Below are positions 1 to 11,165 of a stretch of DNA of 64,000 nt, one piece after another. Under the pieces are notes generated by a model. It was not told where the DNA came from, did not search any database, and saw only the letters and a program-made list of their open reading frames with translations. A program made the position numbers and the translations under genes. Position 1 is the first letter of the stretch. Each line of letters starts with the position of its first letter. This DNA comes from Morinoia aosen (Eukaryota > Arthropoda > Malacostraca > Amphipoda > Talitridae): NCBI GenBank assembly GCA_030386875.1, contig CM059558.1, forward strand, positions 10,983,501 through 11,047,500, in the 5' to 3' direction.

Positions 1-99
1 GTCTTTTTGAATACTATCTGAATTTTCTAAATTTACTGAAGTTTTTACAAAATTAATAAATACATCCTAAAGCTAGAAGATCGTATTAACAATTTCCTA

Positions 100-396
100 C
101 GTAAACTAAAAGACAATTCTCTACTATCAGCTGAAACCAATTCTAAACTTCATGTTTCGGGATCGAGTCCAGGTGTCCTCTATGGCTTACCCAAAATTCA
201 CATTCACAAGCCAGACTTTGCTACAGTGTTACAATTCCGACCCATTTTTCCCAGCTGTCAATTCTCCTAATTTAATTATAAACTAGCTAAATTTCTGGTG
301 CCTGTTTTGAATCATTTGACAACTAACGAATTCACTGTTCAGAACTCTTTCGAGTTTAGCAAGAAATTAAAAACTATCGAAAAAGCCCAAAATTGA
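100..396 (+). pseudogene. Penelope-like element reverse transcriptase remnant
   Basis: One reading frame gives the signature GVLYGLPKIH, then FRPIF, then KLAKFLVPVL and a FTVQNSFEF-like stretch. This is the order seen in PLE reverse transcriptases (RT2a/RT3: YGLPKIHK, RPIVS, LAKxL). One in-frame stop lies between the RPI motif and the LAKFL motif, and the frame ends at a TGA. Only about 100 codons of an RT of several hundred remain, and no GIY-YIG domain follows. It is a dead 5' fragment, separate from the other PLE units in the window. The family call rests on motifs only. Confidence 0.7.
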
Positions 397-971
397 AAAA
401 GTCCAAAAGCCCTTTTGACGTTGAGAACCGATTCACAAATATTCCTTTTCTTTAAACTATAGAAATTTGTTCAAATTCTGTGTTACGTTCATCTGAAGAT
501 ACAATCATAGGCCTTAATCGGAAATTTGACTAGTTTTTCGATTTTGTTTTTTCTTAATTTGAGTAAATATGACTAGTTTTATTGAAATTTCCTTCGCTTT
601 TAAATTTCTATTGACATAAACATTAGATATGTTTTTTTTTAAACATGGCTTTGTTGCTTCAGGTGAGATTTTTGAAGCACTCACAATAAATTCATGATAA
701 GCAGCATAAATTTGCACCTTATATCTAAAAGATTTTGATAACAGCAAATAGAACACCATAAATGGTAAACATAGGAAAGTTCGGTATCTTCAAAAATACA
801 TTTAAAATAATGCTTGGAACTTTACCATTTGCAAATAAATAACTACCATAAAAAGTAGCACTTTCTTATAGAAAACCATAGACAAGATTTTGCATCTCTT
901 CTCTAAACAAGAGGATAATTTATTCCAATCAATCAAGCAAGCCAGGTACATATCATCTAGTACAATAGTTT
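397..971. other. No gene seen; AT-rich spacer
   Basis: AT-rich with many stops in all frames. The ORFs of 60-80 codons here (minus strand, 514-993) show no motif or codon bias that I recognise. Confidence 0.5.
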
Positions 972-1531
972 GGTTAATGATAAGGAGATGCAACTAATCG
1001 AATTTCAAAATTTTATTGCCTGTATCATTCTAATTACATCGAAATAAGCAACTTTTTTATTTGCACTTTTTAGGGTAAATGAGTATATAACGAGTTATAG
1101 CAGTAAATCACTAACCGCAACTCTAGTGTTTGAAGCGGGAAGAAATTGTTCCGAAAGGAAGACTACAATGGACTCTCCCTTCCGACGCGCTCGAATGATC
1201 CAGCGCATTCCAGGCATCAAAGACAAAAATTAACATACCGCTATAACTCGTTTAATACTCATTTGTCCCAAAAAGCGCATAGAAGAAAAGTGGTTTATTT
1301 CGATGTAATTACCATGATTCAAGCAACAAAAATTCTTCAATCGATAAGTAGCTGTTTATTCAAGCGCTTTCCAGCCATCAATGATGAAAATTAACATACC
1401 GCTATAACTCGTTAAATACTCATTTGCCCCAAAAAGTGTATGGACGAAAAGTTGTTTATTTTGATGTAAGCACCATGATACAGGCAAAAAAATTTTGAAA
1501 ATCGATTAGTTGCATCTCCTTAACATTGACC
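972..1531. mobile_element. Foldback MITE with long terminal inverted repeats
   Basis: The left end (981 onward, TAAGGAGATGCAACTAATCG) is repeated inverted at the right end, finishing at 1522. The inverted match continues inward for well over 100 bp (about 981-1110 against 1395-1522). A weaker inverted match extends about 9 bp outside each end. The interior carries two direct copies of a block containing CCGCTATAACTCGT (near 1240 and 1400). The 82-codon plus-strand ORF inside has no protein signature. The element is non-autonomous. A related sequence lies at 20382-20930. Confidence 0.8.
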
Positions 1532-1782
1532 AATAGTTTTTTAAATGCCTTATAGCTAAAATCAAGCCGCCATGATGGTTTAAATTTTAGGTTTGACGGC
1601 TCGAAACACTTGAATTTTAGCAACAAGGGAGGAAGTTATTAGGAATTAATCTAATAACTTTAGATAAGATAGGCTTTTCAACAAAAACCAGAGCTATTGG
1701 GAAGATGCATTTAAAATATTGAACACAAGTTTTACAGTCTGGCAGTCCAAACTAGCTTTCATGCTGAGAACTGTAGATTCTA

Positions 1783-2074
1783 CCCAGGTAGCAAAATTTA
1801 TTGACCTAATATTGAGCCAATATACAGTCTCAATATTGACTGGATATTCAAAATGAACATTGGGGCAATACCTTATTTTAAAAAATTCGGTTGATATTGG
1901 AAAAATATATTGGCCCAATAACAATATTATCATCAACCCAATATCAACTAATTATTGCACCAATCTCTACTTGATAATGAGGTGTTCCCTACAATAACAT
2001 TGGGTTAATACTCAATTCCTGATATCAAGTTGATATTGGTAAAATATATTGTCCCGATATTTATATTGTCACTT
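1783..2074. repeat. AT-rich TATTGGG-type repeat, two direct units
   Basis: Two diverged direct units, near 1890-2008 and 2032-2146, share GTTGATATTGG, AAAATATATTG, CCCAATATCA and GAGGTGTT in the same order, offset by about 142 bp. The left edge starts with CCAGGTAGCAA. The same sequence in reverse (TTGCTACCTGG) ends a related block at 20310. Non-coding. Confidence 0.6.
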
Positions 2075-2429
2075 ACCCAATATCAGCTAATTATTTTATC
2101 AATATTGCATTGATATTGAGGTGTTTCCTCAAACAACACTTTGGCTCAGTAATTAATTTCTAATATCACATTATTATTGAAAATTATTCAAAGACCAGAA
2201 ATACATAATTCTGATAACTATGTTATCTGATGTACATACCTACACACCTACAAGTGTGTAGGTATGTACATCAGATAACATAGTTATCAGAATTATATAT
2301 GTTTCTGGTCTTTGAATACTTCTCAATATTGATGTGATATTAGAAATTAATAATTGAGCCAAAGTGTTGTTTAAGGAAACACCTCAATAGCAATGCAATA
2401 TTGACACAATAATTAGCTGATACTGGGTT
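2075..2429. repeat. Long hairpin (inverted repeat, arms about 175 bp)
   Basis: The sequence is a near-palindrome centred at 2250/2251. The arms 2231-2247 and 2254-2270 match perfectly around a 6-nt loop. The match continues outward with few mismatches to ACCCAATATCAGCTAAT (left) and ATTAGCTGATACTGGGT (right). It belongs to the TATTGG repeat family immediately to its left and looks like a hairpin MITE or an inverted duplication of one. Confidence 0.85.
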
Positions 2430-2960
2430 AAAAATATTAACTAAACAGCATTCAAATTTTATATAAAATCCATGATTACAAACCTCTTTGCCATCGTAGG
2501 GTAGAAGTCCAAACTTTGTGTTGCACGTACCGGAGGGGGGGGGGGGGGCGGTGCCATTAGGAAAGAGAGGAAAACAAGAGTTTGGCACAGGGTGTACCAG
2601 AAGAAAAGGAATAGGAAAGAGAAGAGAAGAGGCGAACAAAAACGCATAATTTGGTGATCTTGATCAGTTCTTGTTTGGGTTAGTAACTTAGAGTGTGAAG
2701 AACGGGAAGATCTTTCAAGGCTTTGTATATACGAAAAATATGCTAGTCTCTCGAGTTGCCAAAATGAAATCTACAATATTTGCAGTATTTACATTTTGCT
2801 AATTTTAAAGGCTAGCTAAGATTCCCTAGATCCTATTTACACACGCAGAGGGCATAATAACATATGTACATAATTTACACTACTTATCTAATATATACGT
2901 ACGAGAAATTATTAAATACATTACATACACATATACATACACATGCATTTATATTCCATT
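2430..2960. other. No gene seen; contains a 14-nt poly-G run
   Basis: A homopolymer of G spans about 2535-2548. The overlapping minus-strand ORFs (2340-2647) are proline- and phenylalanine-rich because of this run and neighbouring low complexity, and I do not call them genes. The rest is AT-rich unique-looking sequence. Confidence 0.5.
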
Positions 2961-3429
2961 TTTTTATCATTATTATTTTGTTTTTTTTTCTGAATGGAAC
3001 AACATGAATGGAGTTAATTTGGGTTGGAGTTCATCTGAATGGGAATAATGGAGATAATCTGGGTGTTGCTGGGTTGTGGGTCCTGATAATTAAATGGTTG
3101 TATTGGGTTATTCTGATCGGTTGTTTGATTTAGAGGTTGGGTTTCTATTGAGTTGTGTTGAAATGATGAGTGGAGATTTGGGGTTCTGACTTCCCACCCG
3201 GGGGGGGAAGACCGTTCCGTCCGCACGTCAGAACCCCAATGAAAAACAAAGTAAAAAAGTAAAGTTGGTACGGTCTGTGCTGTTGGATATGGTTACTTGT
3301 ATTTGGGTTCAGGTGAAGGTCCTAATGCGAGAAGTTTGGAGCTTTTAAACCGAGAGTTTTGGCTAGTGGCACTATCTAATGGGAACGTTAATTGATGGAA
3401 TAAGTCGGGTTCTAATAGTTGTAAATTTC

Positions 3430-6029
3430 CTAAATTTTACGTGCGTGATTGTGTAGCAGGATGTTTATTGGAGGAATATCGGTTTGTTCATGCAGTGTTT
3501 TACATGAAATTCTGTCCACAAGCCTTGTATTGGTTATAAATCTTAGAGCTTTATTTTGTACTTTCTGCAGTTTTGAAATGGCTGTGGGAGACATTGTATG
3601 GAGTGGAATGGTTGGGTATGTAATGGCTGATCTTACGCATGCTAAATATAGTTTCCTTTTAGTATCGAGGGATAGATGCTGAAATCTGTATAGTTTACTG
3701 AGATTGCTATATCCTATTGCTTGTCGTTGTGTTACTTGGGCTGAAAATCCATGGGTTGAGAAATTGAGACCTAACACTTTACCTCTGTTTGTATACGGAA
3801 GGTATTGGTTGTTGATGAAAATATCTCCAGTGTTGTGCCGACTTATGGGAATGATTTTAAATTTTTTGTGGTTTGTTGATATTTTCCATTTATTTTCAAA
3901 TTGGTTGATTTGTTGGATTGCGTGCTCGGTTTGATGGGCTGCATATGCTGGAGAATATCGGCCTGTGGTAATTTGGGTTATGTCGTCGGCAAAACAGATG
4001 TAGTCAGAGTTTGGTAACGGTGAAGGGATATCGTGTGTGTAGAAGCTGTATAATGTTGGTGATAGGCATGCTCCCTGGGGTACTCCGGATTCTAATGTGA
4101 ATTGAGGGCCTATGTAGTTTGCTATCCTGATTGATGCTGTTCGATCGGCACAATAATCTGCAAGTGTACGGAGAAATAGTGAATGGATGCCGGCCTGAGA
4201 GAGTTTGTATATTAATCCTGAGTGCCAGACTTTATCGAATGCTTTGGTGACGTCACGAATTACAATGTCTATTGTGTGTTTGTTGGCAAGATTTATGGAT
4301 ATTGTTTCTGTGAATGTTGCCAGTGCTGTATGGGTGCCTCTGTCTTTCCTGAAACCATGTTGTCTGCTATTGTTCAGGTTGTGAATGACTAAATGGTTGG
4401 TGAGTCTGTTGTTTAATATTTTGTCCAATAGCTTGCCCTGTGTGTCTAGTAAGGATATCGGTCTATAGTTTTGAACTTGCTTCTGAGATGTGAGGGGTTT
4501 GGGGATGAAAATCATGATGGCAAGTTTCAGACTGTCTGGGAAGTATCCTGCAGATATGGCGTTGTTAAATATGTACAAAAGGTATTTGAGCATATTTTCT
4601 GGTAATTTCTTTAATTGTAGTGTGGTAATACCTGATGGTCCGGGGGCTTTCTGTTTGAACGGTCGTAGAGTCTGAGTAAGTTCATCTAAAGTCATTGGTG
4701 GGAAATGAAGTAGGTCTAATCTGCTCAAGTTGCCGGTGTGAAATGGTATAATTTGATGCGCTATATTGTTCATGTGTTCTTTAATTGAATTTATGTGTTC
4801 GATGTCGAAATCTTCCTCGTCCTGCTCTGAGAATATACTTTTCCAATGTTGTCTAAAAATCGGTTATTTTTCTTCAGGTGTATGAAGTTCGAGTCTATTG
4901 TGCTGTAAGTATGGAATTTTTTGTTTGTTATTTGTACCCATCATTCTTTTAATTGATTTCCAGAATTTTGTCGGATCTTCTTGTAGGTCTATTTTTTGTA
5001 TTAATATGTTCCAAGTCTGCATGTAGCTCTTTTTATAGATTTTTTTTGTAATTCTTTCCTGAGATTTGAGAGAGTACTGTGCAATTCTTTAGATGGTCCG
5101 TTAATGCGTATGTAGTTTAAAATATGTTGGTATCGCACCTGGATGCTCAAGGTTTCGTGGGTGGGTTTGATGCCAGGAATTGTTCTGTGGGTTATTGTTG
5201 GCATTACGTTTTTTGAGGCTTCTTGAATGTGTTTTGTCCATTTTTCCAGATGCTCATCAATTTCTTCCAGGGTTGGGTTTACTTGTAGATCAGGACTAAT
5301 GCGGGTTAATTCTTGCCTATATTTTTTCCAGTCTGCTCTGTGAAATTGGTACCTTGGTTTAATCGGGATTTGAATTGGGTTTGCTGTTATTGTTGCTATA
5401 ATTGGAATGTGGTCAGATGGTGTGATTGGTCCGGGTTGAAGATGTATGTTATGAAAGGCCTGTGGGTTTTGCAGTGCAATATCTGGTGAGGTGGTACTTC
5501 TATGAGTTATAAGTGTTGGGAAGTATGGCCCAATATGTATGCATTTGTTCCGTTCGATTAAATAGTGTAAATGTTTACCTCTATTATTGTTTTAAGTGTG
5601 TCCTATTGTTTTATGTGCTGCATTTATGTCTCCAATGAAGTAAACTGGGTGTGGTCTATTGAATAGTGTGTGGAAGTCAGCGAAGTGGAGGTATTCTGTT
5701 CTTGGTGGAGTATATGGTGTGCCGATAGTAATTGGTCCCTGCATTGTATCTATCGTAATTGCCAGCATGTCCGAATTGAAGTTATCATGTAGTTTATATG
5801 ATATATTTTTCTTAATTGCTATTGCAGCTCCTGCATGAGGTTCATCTTGTTTGTTCGCATAAAAGGTATTATAATTAAATATTTTCATGTGGTTACCCCC
5901 TCTCAGATTGTGTGCATTGATGAGTATAATGTCTGGATTTATGTTATTGTAAATGTTAGATAGAGATATTTTATTGGAGCTCCAAGATTGTACATTGTGT
6001 TGTAATACTGTTAGTTTGCTAATGTTCAT
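3430..6029 (-). pseudogene. LINE ORF2: AP endonuclease plus reverse transcriptase
   Basis: The ORF opens at 6029 with an APE-type endonuclease (LQHNVQSWSSNK start, YFIGDINAAHKT near codon 130). It meets an in-frame TAA at about 5592 and continues in the same frame with the PSDHIPI motif. Minor breaks follow near 4780-5000. The 447-codon reverse transcriptase (4773 to 3430) carries YRPISLLDTQGKLLDK, a variant RDVTKAFDKVW, SGVPQGACLSPTLY and FADDI, where most relatives have YADD. The C-terminal part resembles the Jockey/BS/X-element tail. In the element it would nick target DNA and prime reverse transcription from it. It is inactive here because of the stops. Neighbour upstream is ORF1, overlapping by ATGA. 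Confidence 0.85.
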
Positions 6030-7669
6030 TTATAAGAAGTAACTTTTTTAGTTTTTTTTGCTGCTGTATGTAGTGATTGGTGCCTTGGGAGCGCCAGGAA
6101 TTGCTCCTGTGGTATTATGTTAATTTTTGTTCTTGTAAATTTTACACGGTTTGAAAATATATATTCTAGTAGGGTACCTGATTTAATTTCTTGTACTGCT
6201 AATTTTAGTCCTCTATTGTTTTCCTTGCTTAGCTCTCCCATATACCAGTCTGTGTCAGGGTTTTCAGGAATTGGAGATGTATCTTGTAGATTGCGGTATA
6301 GTTTTATAGGGACATTGTGTTTGTTGTCTATTAATATTGTTGAGTTTTCTGTTTCATCGCTTATCCTTCTCTTCTGTCTTTGATCGTTGTCAGGGTCTGC
6401 ATCTTCTGCTTGGGTATCCATAGACGTTTCGAGTGTTGGCTGTTAGCGAGTAATTGTTTGTGCTGGTTCTGAAACTCCTTTGTCTGCGTTATCATAATAA
6501 AAGTTCAAAATAGCTGTTGAGTCTCTATCTGGAAATGTGGTGTCAATGTCAAAATTTTCTTTAAGTGATTTGGATAGTATTTCTCCGAATTTTTTGGTTC
6601 TATCAAGGGCTGCGATGTGGGCTTCTAGAATGAGGGCCATTAGTTTGAAATGTGTACTATTTGTAAGTGTTAGCGAATGTTGCGGTGGGTTTGTCTGCTG
6701 TATTGCTTGTTTGGCTATTTCTGCGAATGTACTTTGGCTTTGCTGTTGTTGTTTTAGCTGTACATCCTCCCGTTTTTGTTTGATGATATTTTTCCTGTAG
6801 GGGCATCCCGCTGCTAATGTTCTGTGAGGTCCTTGGCAATTTATGCACTGCTTTAAGGTGTTCTGACAATTTTGGTAGGTATGATCTTGCGCTGAACATT
6901 CTGAACAGATGATTGTCGTCTTCGTGCATTGGTTAGTCGTGTGATCCTCGAACTTGTAGCATTTGTAGCAGATGAGTATATGAGTGTATTGTTCCTGTTC
7001 ACATTGGTATGGGGTTATCTTGGTATGAAACATGTAGAAGCCGTCTCTAAGTATTCGTTGCGCTGTAAGGGTGTCAGCTGTTACTATTTTGATTAGGTGC
7101 GTGTAGTTTTTGATTTTGATAATATCTGTCACCTTTATCCAACTGTTTTGGTTTTCAATTTCTTCCTTTATTTCATCGGTGGGTCTGGTTCCAATGTCTG
7201 AATCTATTTGTCGTACGAATACCGTTCTTTTCGCTCTCAAATCTGGGGGGATAGTCGGAGTCATGTTGATCTTTTGGAATGCTTGAGTTGCTTTGGTAGA
7301 TGTTAGTTTGTCAATTGAGTTAATGTCGTCGGTAACTGCGTAGTATCCATTCTTTGTTGGGGTGAGTCGGATCAGAGGGGCATTTAACTCTTTGAATGTA
7401 GTTTCGAAAACTTTTCCTCTGTCGGTAGGTTTGGTACTATCGATGGTTTTGAGTTGAATTCAGTTGAATTTTGTATGTTGGAGTTTTGGCAGGATGGAAG
7501 TTGGAACTGACTGGTGCCGGATCCGGAGGTTGGAGAGTGGTCTGAGGCGCAAAAGCCTGAGCAGACCTAGTCGACTCAGAGGATGTCCTTGGGCGTTCGG
7601 ATGGAGTTGTCGGAGTTGGAATGAGAGGGGCACGGGGCGGGCGGCCTCCATGCGCGCCACGACCACTCG
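6026..7669 (-). pseudogene. LINE ORF1, Gag-like with three CCHC zinc knuckles
   Basis: The longest intact piece (7264-6443, 273 codons) has three successive knuckles: CYKCYKFEDHTTNQC, CSECSAQDHTYQNC and CINCQGPHRTLAAGC. These lie after a conserved TVFVRQIDSD...KVTDI segment typical of Jockey/I-type Gag. The frame continues upstream of Met-7264 to a TGA at about 7460. A proline/threonine/serine-rich N-terminus is readable in the next frame over (about 7455-7669), which implies a frameshift near 7445-7455. Downstream, a TAA at 6443 separates a same-frame continuation (6421-6026, MDTQAEDADPDNDQ start) that runs to the ATGA overlap with ORF2. The role in the family is RNA binding and RNP formation. 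It is not functional as it stands. Confidence 0.75.
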
Positions 7670-8061
7670 CCGCCCCCCTTCCCCTCTCAGGGGGGGGGGG
7701 GCATTACAACAAATACACCGGTTACAAGTAAACAAGCAAATCAAGATCACCAAAAAACACAAAAAATAGACATAAGAACAGAAAGAAAACAAAAAAATAG
7801 TAGTTATAGGGCAATCGCCCCCTGCGTGACGGCAAAACTGGTCACTTACCACCCCTTCAATTTCTATGGGTAACCTATTTGAACAATTTCGAGGATTTAC
7901 TCGGCAACCAAGGGTACCAAGAAACTTCCCCAAGCAGAGTTCAGGCGTTAGAGATGTTCACTCGGCGAAGTTCACGGAGTGACTGACCGAGCTATTGCAC
8001 GTACCAGTGGTCGGGCAACCTGTACATGCGGTTTGATCCCGTTTGACCTGAAAAGAAATCG

Positions 8062-8436
8062 TGTCCCCCCAAGATGTATCATTTTATCTCAAAAATGTGC
8101 ATAATGATGTATTTCAAATTAGTTAAATAGCTATAATTATATTGAAAAGTACTGAAAAAATTACTGCCAGCGATGATGGCAGAAGTGGTAGCCGCTCGTT
8201 TTGTGGCGACAGTAATTCGGTTCATTGCAAGCAAAAACAAGAACGCGGTTACATAGTTTACATTAAATTGAAAACATGTAGCTAATCGAGTTCCCAGTAT
8301 TTCGTTCATGAATGAAACTGCGTTCTTGCCATTGTAAAAGAGTGGGGGATCGGTTTTGCTCACGACTAATAGTCAGCACGAAACATCTTGGTATTAATGA
8401 GGGTTTCAGGACAGCCCAAATCCTTCATTGTGGCAC
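8062..8436. repeat. CCCCCC-ended repeat family, copy A
   Basis: The left edge GTCCCCCC is followed by CCAAGATGT (8069-8077), whose exact reverse complement ACATCTTGG sits at 8383-8391. The right tail GTATTAATGAGGGTTTCAGG...CATTGTGGCA is shared with copies B (16728-16898) and C (43281-43430). The interior (about 300 bp) has no recognisable gene; the 94-codon minus ORF is not assigned. Confidence 0.5.
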
Positions 8437-9660
8437 GAATGCTAATGTTAAAGAGCAGCCAATTTAGTTGTTAATTACATTAAGTTAAGTAGTAAAAACT
8501 GAGGTACATATTGGATTAAAGGTGACTGTATATACAGCTGAAATGTATAAAAAAATTATGACTGCTTCAAAAATATTAGCGGGCTTGTTTCGAAATTTGT
8601 CAAGGTCACACTAAATCCAATTTGCGTGAAAATATATTCATTACTGACTTGAAAAAATACATGATTTCAATTACAATTCGAATTAAAATTATTACATTTG
8701 ATCTAAAAAAATTACAAATACAGTTTGTACAACAAACAAAATAAAAATACTGTCAGTGTAGCTTCAGATTAAGTTCAAACTAAAAAAAAAATTTTAATTG
8801 GTCTCCTTTAACAGAGCAACTTACCATTCATGTTTATAAAATATTCTAGGTACATATATGTATATAAGTCCAGTACTTTTATGTCACCATTATTTTTATA
8901 TCATCATTATAACTGTTAATGTGTGGATACTTACACATTAGCCTAGCTTATTAGTAGCTAAATACTACCTAGATATACATACCTAATAGGGAGGTGAAAA
9001 TGGTCAATACACTTTTGGTTCGTGAAATGATAATGAGCAGGATTCAAAAAACTTAGGAAATACCATAAAAACAAAGTGTGCAAAATATCAGCACAATCGA
9101 ACAATACCCAAGTTGACACAGATGTGGGATTGAAATGGGGCCCAAATGAGATAACTGAAAAATAATTATACCTTTTCACATTTGTTGCACAATGTACGAT
9201 AGATGGTAGTATTACTGTAGATTTGTGTTTTTCATAGTGAAGAGGAATATAAAAACATGATTTATTGATGGTCACAGGAAAAGTTTAGCTGCAATCTACC
9301 TTCGTCTCTATACTCATGCATCTTTAAGAGGTCGGAAGAATTGAAGTGAAAACTCATAGGGTTCTTTTCATCACATTAATTTGAGACAACATAACTCTCT
9401 AGAAATTAAATATTTTGACCTATTCTGGTCTCTTTGACAAGATAGGCCAACTAATTCATATAATCCCTCACAAAACTTATTAGTCATTAAAAGTAAGCAA
9501 GCACAGCATTGGAACATAATGCGAGCAGTATTCATTCACTTGGTATGATAAAATAAGTAAATTTAAAATCGTTTAGGGAACCATCCTTGTCTTTTGAAGC
9601 GCCAATCCACATCACTGTTGGAACTTGTACATGTATACCCAGTCTAACATTTTTGCAGCC
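8437..9660. other. No gene seen; AT-rich
   Basis: Stop-rich AT sequence. A 105-codon minus-strand ORF (8958-9275) has no motif that I recognise and no clear splice context, so it is not called. Confidence 0.4.
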
Positions 9661-9723
9661 TGCATGCATGTTTTTCGCCGCCCAAGTAATTGAATTGCTT
9701 GGGCAGCAAAAATTATGCATGCT
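9661..9723. repeat. Hairpin, about 25-bp arms
   Basis: TGCATGCATG...CGCCCAAG on the left is matched inverted by CTTGGGCAGC...TATGCATGC on the right around a 10-nt AT-rich loop. This may be a tiny MITE or a MITE end. It also explains the minus-strand ORFs at 9532-9809. Confidence 0.6.
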
Positions 9724-9811
9724 CTGGCAAAAAATTTAGCCTGGGTAACCTCATAGAAAGAACAGAAATTGAGCTCCTCGTAGATCAGTATATGTTTTCT
9801 GACTCTCATTG

Positions 9812-11109
9812 CATAGCAAAAAAGGATTGATATATATTATATTTAGGAGATTGAAATACGCTGAGTTCCGTAATGGGAAAATTTGCCGTTATTTATTACG
9901 TCAAATTTCGGAACGACATTTCAATAAGACCAAAGCACTAAAACTAAGGGCAACAAAAGTACGAGTCCTTTGGAGCAGGTCTTCTGGGAGACAGGCGGGC
10001 GGTCCACTTGCGAACTGTGACTGCAGTCGTAGGAAGCAAGCACCCGTGCTCTGTGGAGTTAGTTACAGTTAGTTAAGATTTAGTGTTTAGTCTTAGGTTT
10101 AATACAGTTTATCGTTGTAAGGTCAGTTTACGAGTTATAAGTTATAATTTATAAGTTATTAAGGTAAGTTTATACGTTATAAGTTTTTAAGGTAAGTTTA
10201 TACGTTATAAGTTTTTAAGGTAAGTTTATACGTTATAAGTTTTTAAGGTAAGTTTATACGTTTTAAGTTTTTAATGTAAGTTTATACGTTATAAGTTTTT
10301 AAGGTAAGTTTATACGTTATAAGTTTTTAAGGTACGTTATAAGTATTTAAGGTACGTTATAAGTTTTTAAGGTAAGTTAAAAGTTTTTAAGGCAAGTTAT
10401 AAGGTTTAAAGTTTTAGTTATTAAGAATGCATGGGGGAAACGTCGTCCTAAGTACCCAGCTCACGGCATGGCAAGTAATTGGTTACTGAACAAATAGTTC
10501 ACCAACCTCCAATTAGCTCGTGAGCATCTGGATGTGCCGGGAAGCGGAGTCAGGCGAGTGAATGGTGAGCGGAGCGGTCAGCAGCACGTAAGGCGCCTCA
10601 GCCTCTCATCCTCCGGCCGCTCAGTCCTCGAGGGAGGAGAAGCGGAGCGTAGCGAAGCGGATGATAATCCACCGGGATCACTGCGTTGGCAGCACGGGAG
10701 GTTCCGTCGGGGATGCGGAGGCGGGTGAAAAACGACGGAGGCTGTGTAGGCTCAGTTATAAAGTTGAAGTTGTGTGGTCAATGGCTGGAGGCGATCTGAA
10801 TCGGACTCGAGAAAATTTAAGAGGTCAGTGCAGCTTGGCTCAAATGGTGTATTCAATTCGCTGTATTCAGGATGGTAAACTAAAGTTCAAAAACCAAAGA
10901 CGAGCCTAGAGCTGGGTTATAGAAATTTTTATATATTGAAGTAACTAGTTCTGCTACATTAATTTTAGATTTAATATTCAGAGATTAAGTTTTACTTATA
11001 AGTTGAATGTTAATTTAATTTTAGTCCTTAATTTTAAGTTCATGAGGAAACAAGCTTAAATTTAATTAACTCTAAACGATTACAGGATAGCCTGTAAGAT
11101 TTCTGTACA
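9812..11109 (-). repeat. BEL/Pao 3' LTR
   Basis: Near-identical to 15479-16693. On the minus strand it starts TGTACA directly after the purine tract. It contains an array of a 28-bp unit (AAGGTAAGTTTATACGTTAT plus AAGTTTTT on the plus strand, about 10140-10400). Relative to the 5' LTR it has extra array units and about 50 bp (about 10806-10860) missing from the other copy. Confidence 0.9.
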
Positions 11110-11118
11110 TTCCCCGCC
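11110..11118 (-). other. Polypurine tract of BEL/Pao element
   Basis: On the minus strand GGCGGGGAA immediately precedes the TGTACA start of the 3' LTR, the expected place for the plus-strand primer. Confidence 0.6.
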
Positions 11119-11165
11119 AGGGATTCGGCTTCACTAGAAATGAAGGCGAATGAAAGTTAGATTAT

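Larger units (their letters stand above)
2961..8056 (-). mobile_element. Jockey-superfamily non-LTR retrotransposon, decayed
   Basis: Reading the minus strand there is a 5' region (about 7700-8050), a Gag-like ORF1 with CCHC knuckles (6026-7669) and an ORF2 with AP-endonuclease then reverse transcriptase (3430-6029). A 3' UTR follows, ending in T-rich sequence on the plus strand at 2961-2992, that is, an A-rich tail. ORF1 and ORF2 overlap as ATGA (6026-6029), a termination-reinitiation style junction known in several LINEs. There are several stops and at least one frameshift, so this copy is dead. A run of G (about 7689-7700) interrupts the 5' region. Family assignment within the Jockey/I group is inferred from domain order; exact ends are not proven. 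Confidence 0.8.

Noticed and set aside
1146..1394. 82-codon plus ORF
   Set aside because: Lies inside a foldback MITE with no protein signature; the same block in the 20.4-kb relative reads in a different frame.
7460..7933. 157-codon minus ORF upstream of LINE ORF1
   Set aside because: Its frame crosses the G homopolymer, and the biologically sensible Pro/Ser/Thr-rich Gag N-terminus is in another frame. Kept only as part of the LINE 5' region.
9661..9723. Rho-independent terminator-like hairpin
   Set aside because: The sequence is eukaryotic by all other signs; the hairpin has A/T in its arms and fits a MITE remnant better.
10534..10909. ORFs in the BEL LTR
   Set aside because: Inside LTR sequence, on the strand opposite to the element, not conserved as ORFs in the partner LTR because of indels.
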